DNA of 64,000 bases from Ophiura sarsii (taxonomy: Eukaryota > Echinodermata > Ophiuroidea > Amphilepidida > Ophiuridae): contig CM069452.1 in assembly GCA_035610835.1 (NCBI GenBank), positions 68,668,919-68,732,918 on the forward strand, given 5' to 3'. The translations under genes and the position numbers were made by a program. Of the stretch, positions 24,121 through 36,927 are shown piece by piece (positions within the stretch are counted from its first letter, which is position 1; each line of letters starts with the position of its first letter). The notes beneath the pieces are model-generated. The model worked only from the letters and a program-made list of their open reading frames with translations, was not told the DNA's origin and did no database searches.

Positions 24121-27100
24121 ATGGGATGATTGGGATGGTAGGGACGGTGGAGACAGGGGTATTTGATAGGACATAGAGGATAGTGGTATAGATGGGATGG
24201 TTGGGATGGTAGAGACGGTGGGGACAGGGGTATTTGATAGGATATAGAGGATAGTGGTATAGATGGGATGGTTGGGATGGTAGGGACGGTGGGAACAGGG
24301 GTATGTGATAGGATATAGAGGGTAGTGGTATACATGGGGTGGTTGGGATGGTAGGGACGGTGGGGACAGGGGTATTTGATAGGATATAGAGGATAGTGGT
24401 ATAGATGGGATGGTTGGGATGGTAGGGACGGTGGGGACAGGGGTATTTGATAGGATATAGAGGATAGTGGTTGGGATGGGATGGTTGGGATGGTAGGGAC
24501 GGTGGGGACAGGGGTATTTGATAGGATATAGAGGATAGTGGTATAGAAGGGATGGTTGGGATGGTAGGGACGGTGGGGACAGGGGTATTTGATAGGATAT
24601 AGAGGACAGTGGTATAGATGGGATGGTTGGGATGGTAGGGACGGTGGGGACAGGGGTATTTGATAGGATATAGAGGATAGTGGTATAGATGGGATGGTTG
24701 GGATGGTAGGGACGGTGGGGACAGGGGTATTTGATAGGATATAGAGGATAGTGGTATACATGGGATGGTTGGGATGGTAGGGACGGTGGGGACAGGGGTA
24801 TTTGATAGGATATAGAGGATAGTGGTATAGATGGGATGGTTGGGATGGTAGGGAAGGTGGGAACAGTGGTATTTGATAGGATATAGAGGATAGTGGTATA
24901 GATGGGATGGTAGGGACGGTGGGAACAGGGGTATTTGATAGGATATAGAGGATAGTGGTATAGATGGGATGGTTGGGATGGTAGGGACGGTGGGGACAGG
25001 GGTATTTGATAGGATATAGAGGATAGTGGTATAGATGGGATGGTAGGGACGGTGGGAACAGGGGTATGTGATAGGATATAGAGGGTAGTGGTATACATGG
25101 GATGGTTGGGATGGTAGGGACGGTGGGGACAGGGGTATTTGATAGGTTATAGAGGATAGTGGTATACATGGGATGGTTGGGATGGTAGGGACGGTGGGGA
25201 CAGGGGTATTTGATAGGATATAGAGGATAGTGGTATAGATGGGATGGTTGGGATGGTAGGGAAGGTGGGAACAGGGGTATTTGATAGGATATAGAGGATA
25301 GTGGTATAGATGGGATGGTAGGGACGGTGGGAACAGGGGTATTTGATAGGATATAGAGGATAGTGGTATACATGGGATGGTTGGGATGGTAGGGACGGTG
25401 GGGACAGGGGTATTTGATAGGATATAGAGGATAGTGGTACAGATGGGATGGTTGGGATGGTAGAGACGGTGGGGACAGGGGTATTTGATAGGATATAGAG
25501 GATAGTGGTATAGATGGGATGGTTGGGATGGTAGGGACGGTGGGAACAGGGGTATGTGATAGGATATAGAGGGTAGTGGTATACATGGGATGGTTGGGAT
25601 GGTAGGGACGGTGGGGACAGGGGTATTTGATAGGATATAGAGGATAGTGGTATACATGGGATGGTTGGGATGGTAGGGACGGTGGGGACAGGGGTATTTG
25701 ATAGGATATAGAGGATAGTGGTATAGATGGGATGGTTGGGATGGTAGGGACGGTGGGAACAGGGGTATTTGATAGGATATAGAGGATAGTGGTATAGATG
25801 GGATGGTTGGGATGGTAGAGACGGTAGGGACAGGGGTATTTGATATGATATAGGGACAGTGGTAAAGATGGGATGATTGGGATGGTAGGGACGGTAGGGA
25901 CAGCGGTATATGGTATGATATATAGGATAGTGGTATAGATGGGATGATTGGGATGGTAGGGACGAACGGGGGTATTTGATAGGACCTATCATCCCAACTA
26001 TCCCATCTCTACCAGTATCCTATATATCATATCATATACCCCTGTCCCTACCGTCCCTACCATCCCAACTATCCCATCTATACCAGGATCTTATATATAA
26101 TATCAAATACCCCTGTCCCTACCGTCCCTACCATCCCAACCATCCCATCTATACCACTGTCCCTATATCATATCATATACCCCTGTCCCTACCGTCCCTA
26201 CCATCCCAACCATCCCATCTATACCACTATCCTCTATATCCTATCAAATACCCCTGTCATACATGGGATGGTTGGGATGGTAGAGACGGTGGGGACAGGG
26301 GTATTTGATAGGTTATAGAGGATAGTGGTATACATGGGATGGTTGGGATGGTAGGGACGGTGGGGACAGGGGTATTTGATAGGATATAGAGGATAGTGGT
26401 ATAGATGGGATGGTTGGGATGGTAGGGAAGGTGGGAACAGGGGTATTTGATAGGATATAGAGGATAGTGGTATAGATGGGATGGTAGGGACGGTGGGAAC
26501 AGGGGTATTTGATAGGATATAGAGGATAGTGGTATAGATGGGATGGTTGGGATGGTAGAGACGGTGGGGACAGGGGTATTTGATAGGATATAGAGGATAG
26601 TGGTATAGATGGGATGGTAGGGATGGTAGAGACGGTGGGGACAGGGGTATTTGATAGGATATAGAGGATAGTGGTATAGATGGGATGGTTGGGATGGTAG
26701 GGACGGTGGGGACAGGGGTATTTGATAGGATATAGAGGATAGTGGTATAATAGATGGGATGGTTGGGATGGTAGGGACGGTGGGAACAGGGGTATTTGAT
26801 AGGATATAGAGGATAGTGGTATAGATGGGATGGTTGGGATGGTAGAGACGGTGGGGACAGGGGTATTTGATAGGATATAGAGGGTAGTGGTATACATGGG
26901 ATGGTTGGGATGGTAGGGACGGTGGGGACAGGGGTATTTGATAGGATATAGAGGATAGTGGTATAGATGGGATGGTAGGGACGGTGGGAACAGGGGTATT
27001 TGATAGGATATAGAGGATAGTGGTATAGATGGGATGGTTGGGATGGTAGAGACGGTGGGGACAGGGGTATTTGATAGGATATAGAGGGTAGTGGTATACA

Positions 27101-27232
27101 TGGGATGGTTGGGATGGTAGGGACGGTGGGGACAGGGGTATTTGATAGGATATAGAGGATAGTGGTATAGATGGGATGGTAGGGACGGTGGGAACAGGGG
27201 TATTTGATAGGATATAGAGGATAGTGGTATAC
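24121..27232 (-). repeat. 3.1 kb block, copy 2 (right array)
   Basis: This is a direct tandem copy of the preceding block. A few private differences exist, such as GGTTGGGATGGGATGG at about 24,471 in place of GGTATAGATGGGATGG, and CATGGGGTGG at about 24,334. The copies are therefore real sequence variants, although very similar. Confidence 0.88.
25985..26257 (+). repeat. 273-bp inverted island, copy 2
   Basis: By eye this copy is identical to the island 3,181 bp upstream, including both junctions. It was carried along in the larger duplication, so the inversion predates the duplication. Confidence 0.93.
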
Positions 27233-29333
27233 ATGGGATGATTGGGATGGTAGGGACGGTGGGGACAGGGGTATTTGATAGGATATAGAGGATAGTGGTA
27301 TAGATGGGATGGTTGGGATGGTAGGGACGGTAGGGACAGGGGTATATGATATGATATAGGGACAGTGGTATAGATGGGATGGCTGGGATGGTAGGGACGG
27401 TAGGGACAGGGGTATTTGATATTATATATAAGATCCTGGTATAGATGGGATAGTTGGGATGGTAGGGACGGTAGGGACAGGGGTATATGATATGATATAT
27501 AGGATACTGGTAGAGATGGGATAGTTGGGATGATAGGGACGGTAGGGACAGGGGTATTTGATATGATATAGGGACAGTGGTAAAGATGGGATGATTGGGA
27601 TGGTAGGGACGGTAGGGACAGCGGTATATGGTATGATATATAGGATAGTGGTATAGATGGGATGATTGGGATGGTAGGGACGGTAGGGACAGGGGTATAG
27701 GATATGATATATAGGATACTGGTATAGATGGCATGATTGGGATGGTAGGGACGGTAGGGACAGGGGTATTTGATATGATATAGAGGATAGTGGTATAGAT
27801 GGGATGGTTGGGATGGTAGGGACGGTGGGGACAGGGGTATTTGATAGGATATAGAGGATAGTGGTATAGATGGGATGGTTGGGATGGTAGGGACGGTGGG
27901 GACAGGTGTATTTGATAGGATATAGAGGATAGTGGTATAGATGGGATGGTTGGGATGGTAGGGACGGTGGGGACAGGGGTATTTGATAGGATATAAAGGA
28001 TAGTGGTATAGATGGGATGGTTGGGATGGTAGGGACGGTGGGGACAGGGGTATTTGATAGGATATTGAGGATAGTGGTATAGATGGGATGGTTGGGATGG
28101 TAGGGACGGTGGGGACAGGGGTATTTGATAGGATATAAAGGATAGTGGTATAGATGGGATGGTTGGGATGGTAGGGACGGTGGGGACAGGGGTATTTGAT
28201 AGGATATTGAGGATAGTGGTATAGATGGGATGGTTGGGATGGTAGGGACGGTGGGAACAGGGGTATTTGATAGGATATAGAGGATTGTGGTATAGATGGG
28301 ATGGTTGGGATGGTAGGGACGGTGGGAACAGGGGTATTTGATAGGATATAGAGGATAGTGGTATAGATGGGATGGTTGGGATGGTAGGGACGGTGGGGAC
28401 AGGGGTATTTGATAGGATATAAAGGATAGTGGTATAGATGGGATGGTTGGGATGGTAGGGACGGTGGGGACAGGGGTATTTGATAGGATATAGAGGATAG
28501 TGGTATAGATGGGATGGTTGGGATGGTAGGGACGGTGGGAACAGGGGTATTTGATAGGATATAGAGGACAGTGGTATAGATGGGATGGTTGGGATGGTAG
28601 GGACGGTGGGGACAGGGGTATTTGATAGGATATAGAGGTTAGTGGTATAGATGGGATGGTAGGGACGGTGGGAACAGGGGTATGTGATAGGATATAGAGG
28701 GTAGTGGTATACATGGGATGGTTGGGATGGTAGGGACGGTGGGGACAGGGGTATTTGATAGGTTATAGAGGATAGTGGTATACATGGGATGGTTGGGATG
28801 GTAGGGACGGTGGGGACAGGGGTATTTGATAGGATATAGAGGATAGTGGTATAGATGGGATGGTTGGGATGGTAGGGAAGGTGGGAACAGGGGTATTTGA
28901 TAGGATATAGAGGATAGTGGTATAGATGGGATGGTAGGGACGGTGGGAACAGGGGTATTTGATAGGATATAGAGGATAGTGGTATACATGGGATGGTTGG
29001 GATGGTAGGGACGGTGGGGACAGGGGTATTTGATAGGATATAGAGGATAGTGGTATAGATGGGATGGTTGGGATGGTAGAGACGGTGGGGACAGGGGTAT
29101 TTGATAGGATATAGAGGATAGTGGTATAGATGGGATGGTTGGGATGGTAGGGACGGTGGGAACAGGGGTATGTGATAGGATATAGAGGGTAGTGGTATAC
29201 ATGGGATGGTTGGGATGGTAGGGACGGTGGGGACAGGGGTATTTGATAGGATATAGAGGATAGTGGTATAGATGGGATGGTAGGGACGGTGGGAACAGGG
29301 GTATTTGATAGGATATAGAGGATAGTGGTATAC
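27233..29333 (-). repeat. 2.1 kb block, copy 1 of 3 (right array)
   Basis: The block starts at ATGGGATGATTGGG (27,233) and contains about 450 bp of B-type units, then A-type units with ATATAAAGGATAG and ATATTGAGGATAG variants. It repeats at an offset of 2,101 bp (27,422/29,523 and 28,714/30,815). Confidence 0.88.
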
Positions 29334-31718
29334 ATGGGATGATTGGGATGGTAGGGACGGTGGGGACAGGGGTATTTGATAGGATATAGAGGATAGTGGT
29401 ATAGATGGGATGGTTGGGATGGTAGGGACGGTAGGGACAGGGGTATATGATATGATATAGGGACAGTGGTATAGATGGGATGGCTGGGATGGTAGGGACG
29501 GTAGGGACAGGGGTATTTGATATTATATATAAGATCCTGGTATAGATGGGATAGTTGGGATGGTAGGGACGGTAGGGACAGGGGTATATGATATGATATA
29601 TAGGATACTGGTAGAGATGGGATAGTTGGGATGATAGGGACGGTAGGGACAGGGGTATTTGATATGATATAGGGACAGTGGTAAAGATGGGATGATTGGG
29701 ATGGTAGGGACGGTAGGGACAGCGGTATATGGTATGATATATAGGATAGTGGTATAGATGGGATGATTGGGATGGTAGGGACGGTAGGGACAGGGGTATA
29801 GGATATGATATATAGGATACTGGTATAGATGGCATGATTGGGATGGTAGGGACGGTAGGGACAGGGGTATTTGATATGATATAGAGGATAGTGGTATAGA
29901 TGGGATGGTTGGGATGGTAGGGACGGTGGGGACAGGGGTATTTGATAGGATATAGAGGATAGTGGTATAGATGGGATGGTTGGGATGGTAGGGACGGTGG
30001 GGACAGGTGTATTTGATAGGATATAGAGGATAGTGGTATAGATGGGATGGTTGGGATGGTAGGGACGGTGGGGACAGGGGTATTTGATAGGATATAAAGG
30101 ATAGTGGTATAGATGGGATGGTTGGGATGGTAGGGACGGTGGGGACAGGGGTATTTGATAGGATATTGAGGATAGTGGTATAGATGGGATGGTTGGGATG
30201 GTAGGGACGGTGGGGACAGGGGTATTTGATAGGATATAAAGGATAGTGGTATAGATGGGATGGTTGGGATGGTAGGGACGGTGGGGACAGGGGTATTTGA
30301 TAGGATATTGAGGATAGTGGTATAGATGGGATGGTTGGGATGGTAGGGACGGTGGGAACAGGGGTATTTGATAGGATATAGAGGATTGTGGTATAGATGG
30401 GATGGTTGGGATGGTAGGGACGGTGGGAACAGGGGTATTTGATAGGATATAGAGGATAGTGGTATAGATGGGATGGTTGGGATGGTAGGGACGGTGGGGA
30501 CAGGGGTATTTGATAGGATATAAAGGATAGTGGTATAGATGGGATGGTTGGGATGGTAGGGACGGTGGGGACAGGGGTATTTGATAGGATATAGAGGATA
30601 GTGGTATAGATGGGATGGTTGGGATGGTAGGGACGGTGGGAACAGGGGTATTTGATAGGATATAGAGGACAGTGGTATAGATGGGATGGTTGGGATGGTA
30701 GGGACGGTGGGGACAGGGGTATTTGATAGGATATAGAGGTTAGTGGTATAGATGGGATGGTAGGGACGGTGGGAACAGGGGTATGTGATAGGATATAGAG
30801 GGTAGTGGTATACATGGGATGGTTGGGATGGTAGGGACGGTGGGGACAGGGGTATTTGATAGGTTATAGAGGATAGTGGTATACATGGGATGGTTGGGAT
30901 GGTAGGGACGGTGGGGACAGGGGTATTTGATAGGATATAGAGGATAGTGGTATAGATGGGATGGTTGGGATGGTAGGGAAGGTGGGAACAGGGGTATTTG
31001 ATAGGATATAGAGGATAGTGGTATAGATGGGATGGTAGGGACGGTGGGAACAGGGGTATTTGATAGGATATAGAGGATAGTGGTATACATGGGATGGTTG
31101 GGATGGTAGGGACGGTGGGGACAGGGGTATTTGATAGGATATAGAGGATAGTGGTATAGATGGGATGGTTGGGATGGTAGAGACGGTGGGGACAGGGGTA
31201 TTTGATAGGATATAGAGGATAGTGGTATAGATGGGATGGTTGGGATGGTAGGGACGGTGGGAACAGGGGTATGTGATAGGATATAGAGGGTAGTGGTATA
31301 CATGGGATGGTTGGGATGGTAGGGACGGTGGGGACAGGGGTATTTGATAGGATATAGAGGATAGTGGTATACATGGGATGGTTGGGATGGTAGGGACGGT
31401 GGGGACAGGGGTATTTGATAGGATATAGAGGATAGTGGTATAGATGGGATGGTTGGGATGGTAGGGACGGTGGGAACAGGGGTATTTGATAGGATATAGA
31501 GGATAGTGGTATAGATGGGATGGTTGGGATGGTAGAGACGGTGGGGACAGGGGTATTTGATAGGATATAGAGGGTAGTGGTATACATGGGATGGTTGGGA
31601 TGGTAGGGACGGTGGGGACAGGGGTATTAGATAGGATATAGAGGATAGTGGTATAGATGGGATGGTAGGGACGGTGGGAACAGGGGTATTTGATAGGATA
31701 TAGAGGATAGTGGTATAC
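29334..31718 (-). repeat. 2.4 kb block, copy 2 of 3 (right array)
   Basis: This copy follows the previous one in tandem and is extended by about 284 bp (four units) before the next copy starts. That gives an offset of 2,385 to copy 3 (29,523/31,908). Confidence 0.85.
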
Positions 31719-33914
31719 ATGGGATGATTGGGATGGTAGGGACGGTGGGGACAGGGGTATTTGATAGGATATAGAGGATAGTGGTACAGATGGGATGGTT
31801 GGGATGGTAGGGACGGTAGGGACAGGGGTATATGATATGATATAGGGACAGTGGTATAGATGGGATGGTTGGGATGGTAGGGACGGTAGGGACAGGGGTA
31901 TTTGATATTATATATAAGATCCTGGTATAGATGGGATAGTTGGGATGGTAGGGACGGTAGGGACAGGGGTATATGATATGATATATAGGATACTGGTAGA
32001 GATGGGATAGTTGGGATGATAGGGACGGTAGGGACAGGGGTATTTGATATGATATAGGGACAGTGGTAAAGATGGGATGATTGGGATGGTAGGGACGGTA
32101 GGGACAGCGGTATATGGTATGATATATAGGATAGTGGTATAGATGGGATGATTGGGATGGTAGGGACGGTAGGGACAGGGGTATAGGATATGATATATAG
32201 GATACTGGTATAGATGGGATGATTGGGATGGTAGGGACGGTAGGGACAGGGGTATTTGATATGATATAGAGGATAGTGGTATAGATGGGATGGTTGGGAT
32301 GGTAGGGACGGTGGGGACAGGGGTATTTGATAGGATATAGAGGATAGTGGTATAGATGGGATGGTTGGGATGGTAGGGACGGTGGGGACAGGGGTATTTG
32401 ATAGGATATAGAGGATAGTGGTATAGATGGGATGGTTGGGATGGTAGGGACGGTGGGGACAGGGGTATTTGATAGGATATAAAGGATAGTGGTATAGATG
32501 GGATGGTTGGGATGGTAGGGACGGTGGGGACAGGGGTATTTGATAGGATATAGAGGATAGTGGTATAGATGGGATGGTTGGGATGGTAGGGACGGTGGGA
32601 ACAGGGGTATTTGATAGGATATAGAGGATTGTGGTATAGATGGGATGGTTGGGATGGTAGGGACGGTGGGAACAGGGGTATTTGATAGGATATAGAGGAT
32701 AGTGGTATAGATGGGATGGTTGGGATGGTAGGGACGGTGGGGACAGGGGTATTTGATAGGATATAAAGGATAGTGGTATAGATGGGATGGTTGGGATGGT
32801 AGGGACGGTGGGGACAGGGGTATTTGATAGGATATAGAGGATAGTGGTATAGATGGGATGGTTGGGATGGTAGGGACGGTGGGAACAGGGGTATTTGATA
32901 GGATATAGAGGATTGTGGTATAGATGGGATGGTTGGGATGGTAGGGACGGTGGGAACAGGGGTATTTGATAGGATATAGAGGTTAGTGGTATAGATGGGA
33001 TGGTTGGGATGGTAGGGACGGTGGGAACAGGGGTATTTGATAGGATATAGAGGATAGTGGTATACATGGGATGGTTGGGATGGTAGGGACGGTGGGGACA
33101 GGGGTATTTGATAGGATATAGAGGATAGTGGTATAGATGGGATGGTTGGGATGGTAGGGACGTTGGGGACAGGGGTATTTGATAGGATATAGAGGATAGT
33201 GGTATACATGGGATGGTTGGGATGGTAGGGACGGTGGGAACAGGGGTATTTGATAGGATATAGAGGATAGTGGTATAGATGGGATGGTTGGGATGGTAGG
33301 GACGTTGGGGACAGGGGTATTTGATAGGATATAGAGGATAGTGGTATAGATGGGATGGTTGGGATGGTAGGGACGGTGGGAACAGGGGTATTTGATAGGA
33401 TATAGAGGATAGTGGTATAGATGGGATGGTTGGGATGGTAGGGACGGTGGGGACAGGGGTATTTGATAGGATATAGAGGATAGTGGTATAGATGGGATGG
33501 TTGGGATGGTAGGGACGGTGGGAACAGGGTTATTTGATAGGATATAGAGGATAGTGGTATACATGGGATGGTTGGGATGGTAGGGACGGTGGGAACAGGG
33601 GTATTTGATAGGATATAGAGGATAGGCCTAGTGGTATAGATGGGATGGTTGGGATGGTAGGGACGGTGGGAAGAGGGGTATTTGATAGGATATAGAGGAT
33701 AGTGGTATAGATGGGATGGTTGGGATGGTAGGGACGGTGGGAACAAGGGTATTTGATAGGATATAGAGGATAGTGGTATAGATGGGATGGTTGGGATGGT
33801 AGGGACGGTGGGAACAGGGGTATTTGATAGGATATAGAGGATAGTGGTATACATGGGATGATTGGGATGGTAGGGACGGTGGGGACAGGGGTATTTGATA
33901 GGATATAGAGGATA
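31719..33914 (-). repeat. Third, diverged block copy and array end
   Basis: This copy starts with the same ATGGGATGATTGGG junction and B-type units, but A-type unit order diverges after about 32,400. It runs to the array edge. Distinct variants here include GGACGTTGGGGACAGG (33,160 and 33,300) and ACAGGGTTATTTG (33,527). Confidence 0.75.
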
Positions 33915-34915
33915 CTGTAGGCATTATAATATCAATATTAATATTCATACAAATACATAATTACCATAAATTTTATACTAAATTGACCTATATGGGCATG
34001 AATATTAATGACAAAATGGCTACTAGACATTTGCATATACGTGACTTCTTATATGGTAGCATAACCAAAACTTCGGACGTGAGCACAGTGGGAGGCAAGC
34101 AATAGAGATTGTCAGCATTTAGTAGACCGGGTACCTGTTACTGTTGAGAGTAGTATCATAGATATACAGGGGATCAGCAACTTACTTGTACTATTTTAAG
34201 ACATTTGAATCTGACCATAACAGAGGTAGGGGGACAGGACACACTGAATACAAATCAACCAAGCTCACAGAAAAATTGAAAACAGAGAGAGAGAGAGAAA
34301 TAAAAAAATAAAAATAAAGTATCCCAGGGCCCAAAAGCCTCGAACCGAGGCTAGTGGTGTGGCGTGTTGCCACCAAAGGGCGGCCGAAGATGTTTGTTTG
34401 AGTGCTCGCTGAGGGAATTTCTAAGCAGTTTGAAGTCTCACAAACATTATAATTATTTTCCTATATAATTATGATATGACATTTTGCCCGTTGTTTTGCT
34501 TTAATATAGATCCAAATGTCCACCTTTGGTTCCCGGTGTTGGGTATTGAGTAGGGGGCCTACACCTAATGTGGCGTGGGGTTCGGGTCCGCTAATGGCCC
34601 CGAGATTGATTCTGACAATTCTGCCTGGCATTTTGCTTATATATAGCTGGATGTCAAAGGTGGTTTCCCCTTCCAGTTCCATGGGTGTTTGGGTACTGAG
34701 TAAAAGAGCGGCGTTAGAATTTTTTTATTTCGATACTCTCTCAAGGCGTTTCTAAGCCGTTTCAGACCTCATTATTTCTTATTTATAAATATATGTGTTA
34801 AAGGCAAACGAAGTTTGGGGATGCACCCACTCAAAGAAGTGGGGAGGGGCAATGCGCTGCACGGATTGGGGGTGGGGGGAGGGGTGATCACACCTTATTT
34901 ATTCCCCCTTTTATG
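33915..34915. other. Unassigned segment right of array
   Basis: There is no recognisable gene. It holds a GA microsatellite followed by an A-rich tract (about 34,287-34,318). Two related stretches, GAATTTCTAAGCAGTTTGAAG near 34,415 (core TTTCTAAGCAGTTT) and TTTCTAAGCCGTTTCAGAC near 34,749, suggest an old local duplication. Small frames overlapping on both strands at 34,461-34,755 look non-coding. Confidence 0.5.
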
Positions 34916-35972
34916 AGCGTGTCCCAAAAAAACTGGGTTCAAAAGTATGCGAGCTTAGCCTATAACGAAATAAGTAAGATTTACGGATATTATTTAAAAA
35001 TATCAAACAAAATATATCTGACCTTAATTGGGTAAATTTGGAGACCAATCCAATGTTTGAAATACAAAGATTTGAATGCGTGGTCAGAACCCATTTGTCC
35101 CGATTTAAGGAATAAACCATCCGTGCGTTGCATGCAACTGTGTGCTATTTGCAGTATTCCCGGCGGCATGGGGTTTATTCTCCGAAATAACTAAAAGGGA
35201 CATTAAGTGGTTTTGAAAATTTTAAATGTTTAAAAATTTACTTCAGAATTCAAGATGAACATTAAAAATTGCCATTATTGTTGTTTCTACTAACAAAAAC
35301 ACAGCAAAACTTGATTAAAACAATATCATCACTATTTATTGAAAAACGCCCTCTATGCAAATGTGGTTCGCATTATGTATCACGCGTACTGCAGGGGAAT
35401 ACTGTCGGACGTAAAATGCTCGTCGCGGCTGTACGAGCATTTTTGAATCGACGTTTTCTTGTACAAAGAGGGCTGATTTTTCTTAATCCTTATAGGGGAC
35501 GGTAAGTTCATACATGTAATACAATTATAAAAATATACTAATCCCAGTTTTATCATAGTTGAGGGCGCAGTCTCCAACACATCTCTTAGTGCCCCTTTAA
35601 CAATAACTCGGACTATAACAAAGAACATTTTTGTAAATATGAACTTGTATTATTGGTATATGACCAAGATAATTTTATTTACTGCCCAAGTCTTTGTAAG
35701 AATGAATGCAAAGGCAAAACATTGACGAAATCACAACAATGTGCAATTGCAACACATCGGGGTGTTCCTTGAAAAGTGGGACAAATGGGTTTTGACCACG
35801 CTCTATTAAAATCTTTGTATTTCAAAAAGTTTATATTGGATTAATTACAGAGTTTAACCAATTAAGGTCATGTATAATTTAATATCCCTAAATATAAACT
35901 AGTATCTATGTTTCCTACTTTTTTAGTTGTAAGCTCGCAAACTTTTGAACCCAGTTTTTTGGGGGGCACGCT
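34916..35972. mobile_element. TIR element (~1.06 kb), mariner-like ends
   Basis: The left arm at 34,916-35,101 starts AGCGTGTCCCAAAAAAACTG and ends CCCATTTGTCCC. The right arm at 35,778-35,972 is its inverse, starting GGGACAAATGGG and ending TTTTGGGGGGCACGCT. The arms are about 190 bp and clearly diverged. A terminal GTGTCCCAAAAAA-type motif is common in Tc1/mariner relatives, but I see no transposase. A 78-codon frame (35,269-35,505) in the central part has no recognisable motif. Confidence 0.75.
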
Positions 35973-36515
35973 GTACGTGGCGTATAATTACCAGTCAGAC
36001 AATTCCGGTCACGCGGTATTTATATCGGTGTATCGAAAGACTTTGAGAGTGATGTTTAAATATTACCAAAGAATGAAAAGATAACATAGTCTACATAATC
36101 AGGTTTTCTTAATAACATAAACTTTTACTCATCTTATCTCGTCGCTGTTTTCGAACTTCCGTATCAGGGGGGGGGGGGGGGGGGGGGCCCCCCCCTGAGC
36201 TACGCCACTGTGCCAAATGTTATATATTAGAGCCTAGAGGTACTTTAAGTTGTGCCCTTGTGAAAACACAATCTCACAAATGGCACCTATAATTGCAGAT
36301 AGGCCTTTATTACTCCAAACCAATTATCCATCTTACAAATTCTCGGTGTGCTGTATCATATTACTATTACTGTCGCAAAACCAATTGGTCACTTGGTTGT
36401 GTTGACAAATGATCTTCAACTGTTGAATTATTCTCCCTGGTTGAATCGACCTATTGAGCTCATGGATATACTGTGTTCAGTTTAACCATGGTTCAACTTA
36501 GGGGGAAGGTATTCT
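35973..36515. other. Spacer with G/C homopolymer and repeat end
   Basis: A run of 21 G followed by 8 C lies at 36,167-36,195. It is followed by CTGAGCTACGCCACTG, which looks like the end of a dispersed repeat; related GCGCCACTGTAA occurs near 45,630 and CAGTGGCGTAATG near 48,477. No gene is visible. Confidence 0.5.
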
Positions 36516-36678
36516 GCGAGTTGTGAGTTGCGAGTAGCGAGTTGAGAGTTCAAATGTGCGAGTTGGATTTTGCGAGTTCCATTTGCGAGTTGCTAGTTGA
36601 GAGTTCAAAGGTGCGAGTTGCGAGTTGGATTTTGCGAGTTAATATTTGCGAGTTGTCAAATGCGAGTTGCGAGTTGTG
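36516..36678 (+). repeat. (GCGAGTT)n-type minisatellite, left arm
   Basis: Imperfect 6-8 bp words GCGAGTT, GAGAGTT and GTGAGTT are interspersed with CAAATG and GGATTTT steps. Confidence 0.92.
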
Positions 36679-36822
36679 ATTTATGTTAATGTTGATGTGT
36701 TAATAGTTAACTCCTCACAAAAAGTATCGAGACACGTGCATATGATCCAATAATTAACGACCCAAAAGGGTATGGATTAATCGAAGCCAATAACCCAGTA
36801 CATAATTTTGTTCTGCGTAGGA

Positions 36823-36927
36823 TATGAAGATGCAAGGAGTTTACAAGACAGTGATTACACAAGTAGTGATGCAGAGGATGACAGTGAAAACTTGGATCGT
36901 AGTATTAAAATGCAAGAAGTGATATAG
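36823..36927 (+). CDS. Candidate 3' terminal coding exon (acidic C-terminus), partial
   Basis: A pyrimidine-rich stretch ending TTTTGTTCTGCGTAG (to 36,820) resembles a splice acceptor. It is followed by 34 open codons reading YEDARSLQDSDYTSSDAEDD then SENLDRSIKMQEVI, and a TAG at 36,925-36,927. Two bases (36,821-36,822) would complete a split codon. The Ser/Asp/Glu-rich composition looks like a protein tail and unlike random AT-rich sequence. I do not recognise the protein. No canonical AATAAA follows closely, and the upstream exon is not in this window in any form I can identify. It could be a host exon or a fragment captured by the flanking repeat unit. Confidence 0.3.
   Translation, partial: YEDARSLQDSDYTSSDAEDDSENLDRSIKMQEVI

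Larger units (their letters stand above)
17562..33914. repeat. Right satellite array, same 71-bp unit inverted (G-rich strand = +)
   Basis: This is the same unit as in the left array, in inverse orientation, over about 16.35 kb or roughly 230 units. It begins at GGGACGGTGGGAACAGGGG (about 17,562) and ends at GGATATAGAGGATA (about 33,914). The array is layered. It contains a 3.2 kb tandem duplication, a 2.1-2.4 kb triplication, blocks of B-type units, two 273-bp inverted islands and one tiny inversion near 17,985-18,010. One unit near 33,626 has a six-base insertion that creates TAGGCCTA. The minus-strand frames of up to 1,491 codons are spurious for the same reason as in the left array. Confidence 0.97.

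Noticed and set aside
17487..33948. Very long minus-strand frames with the same repeats
   Set aside because: This is the same satellite inverted. The frames break and resume with unit-length changes, as expected for non-coding DNA.
34320..34400. tRNA or SINE head around GGTTCGAGGCT (minus strand)
   Set aside because: The B-box match is poor at its end, and the only A-box-like word lies about 15 nt away, too close for a tRNA.
35269..35628. Overlapping 78- and 82-codon frames on opposite strands
   Set aside because: They lie in the interior of a TIR element. I recognise no transposase motif, and overlap on both strands suggests chance.
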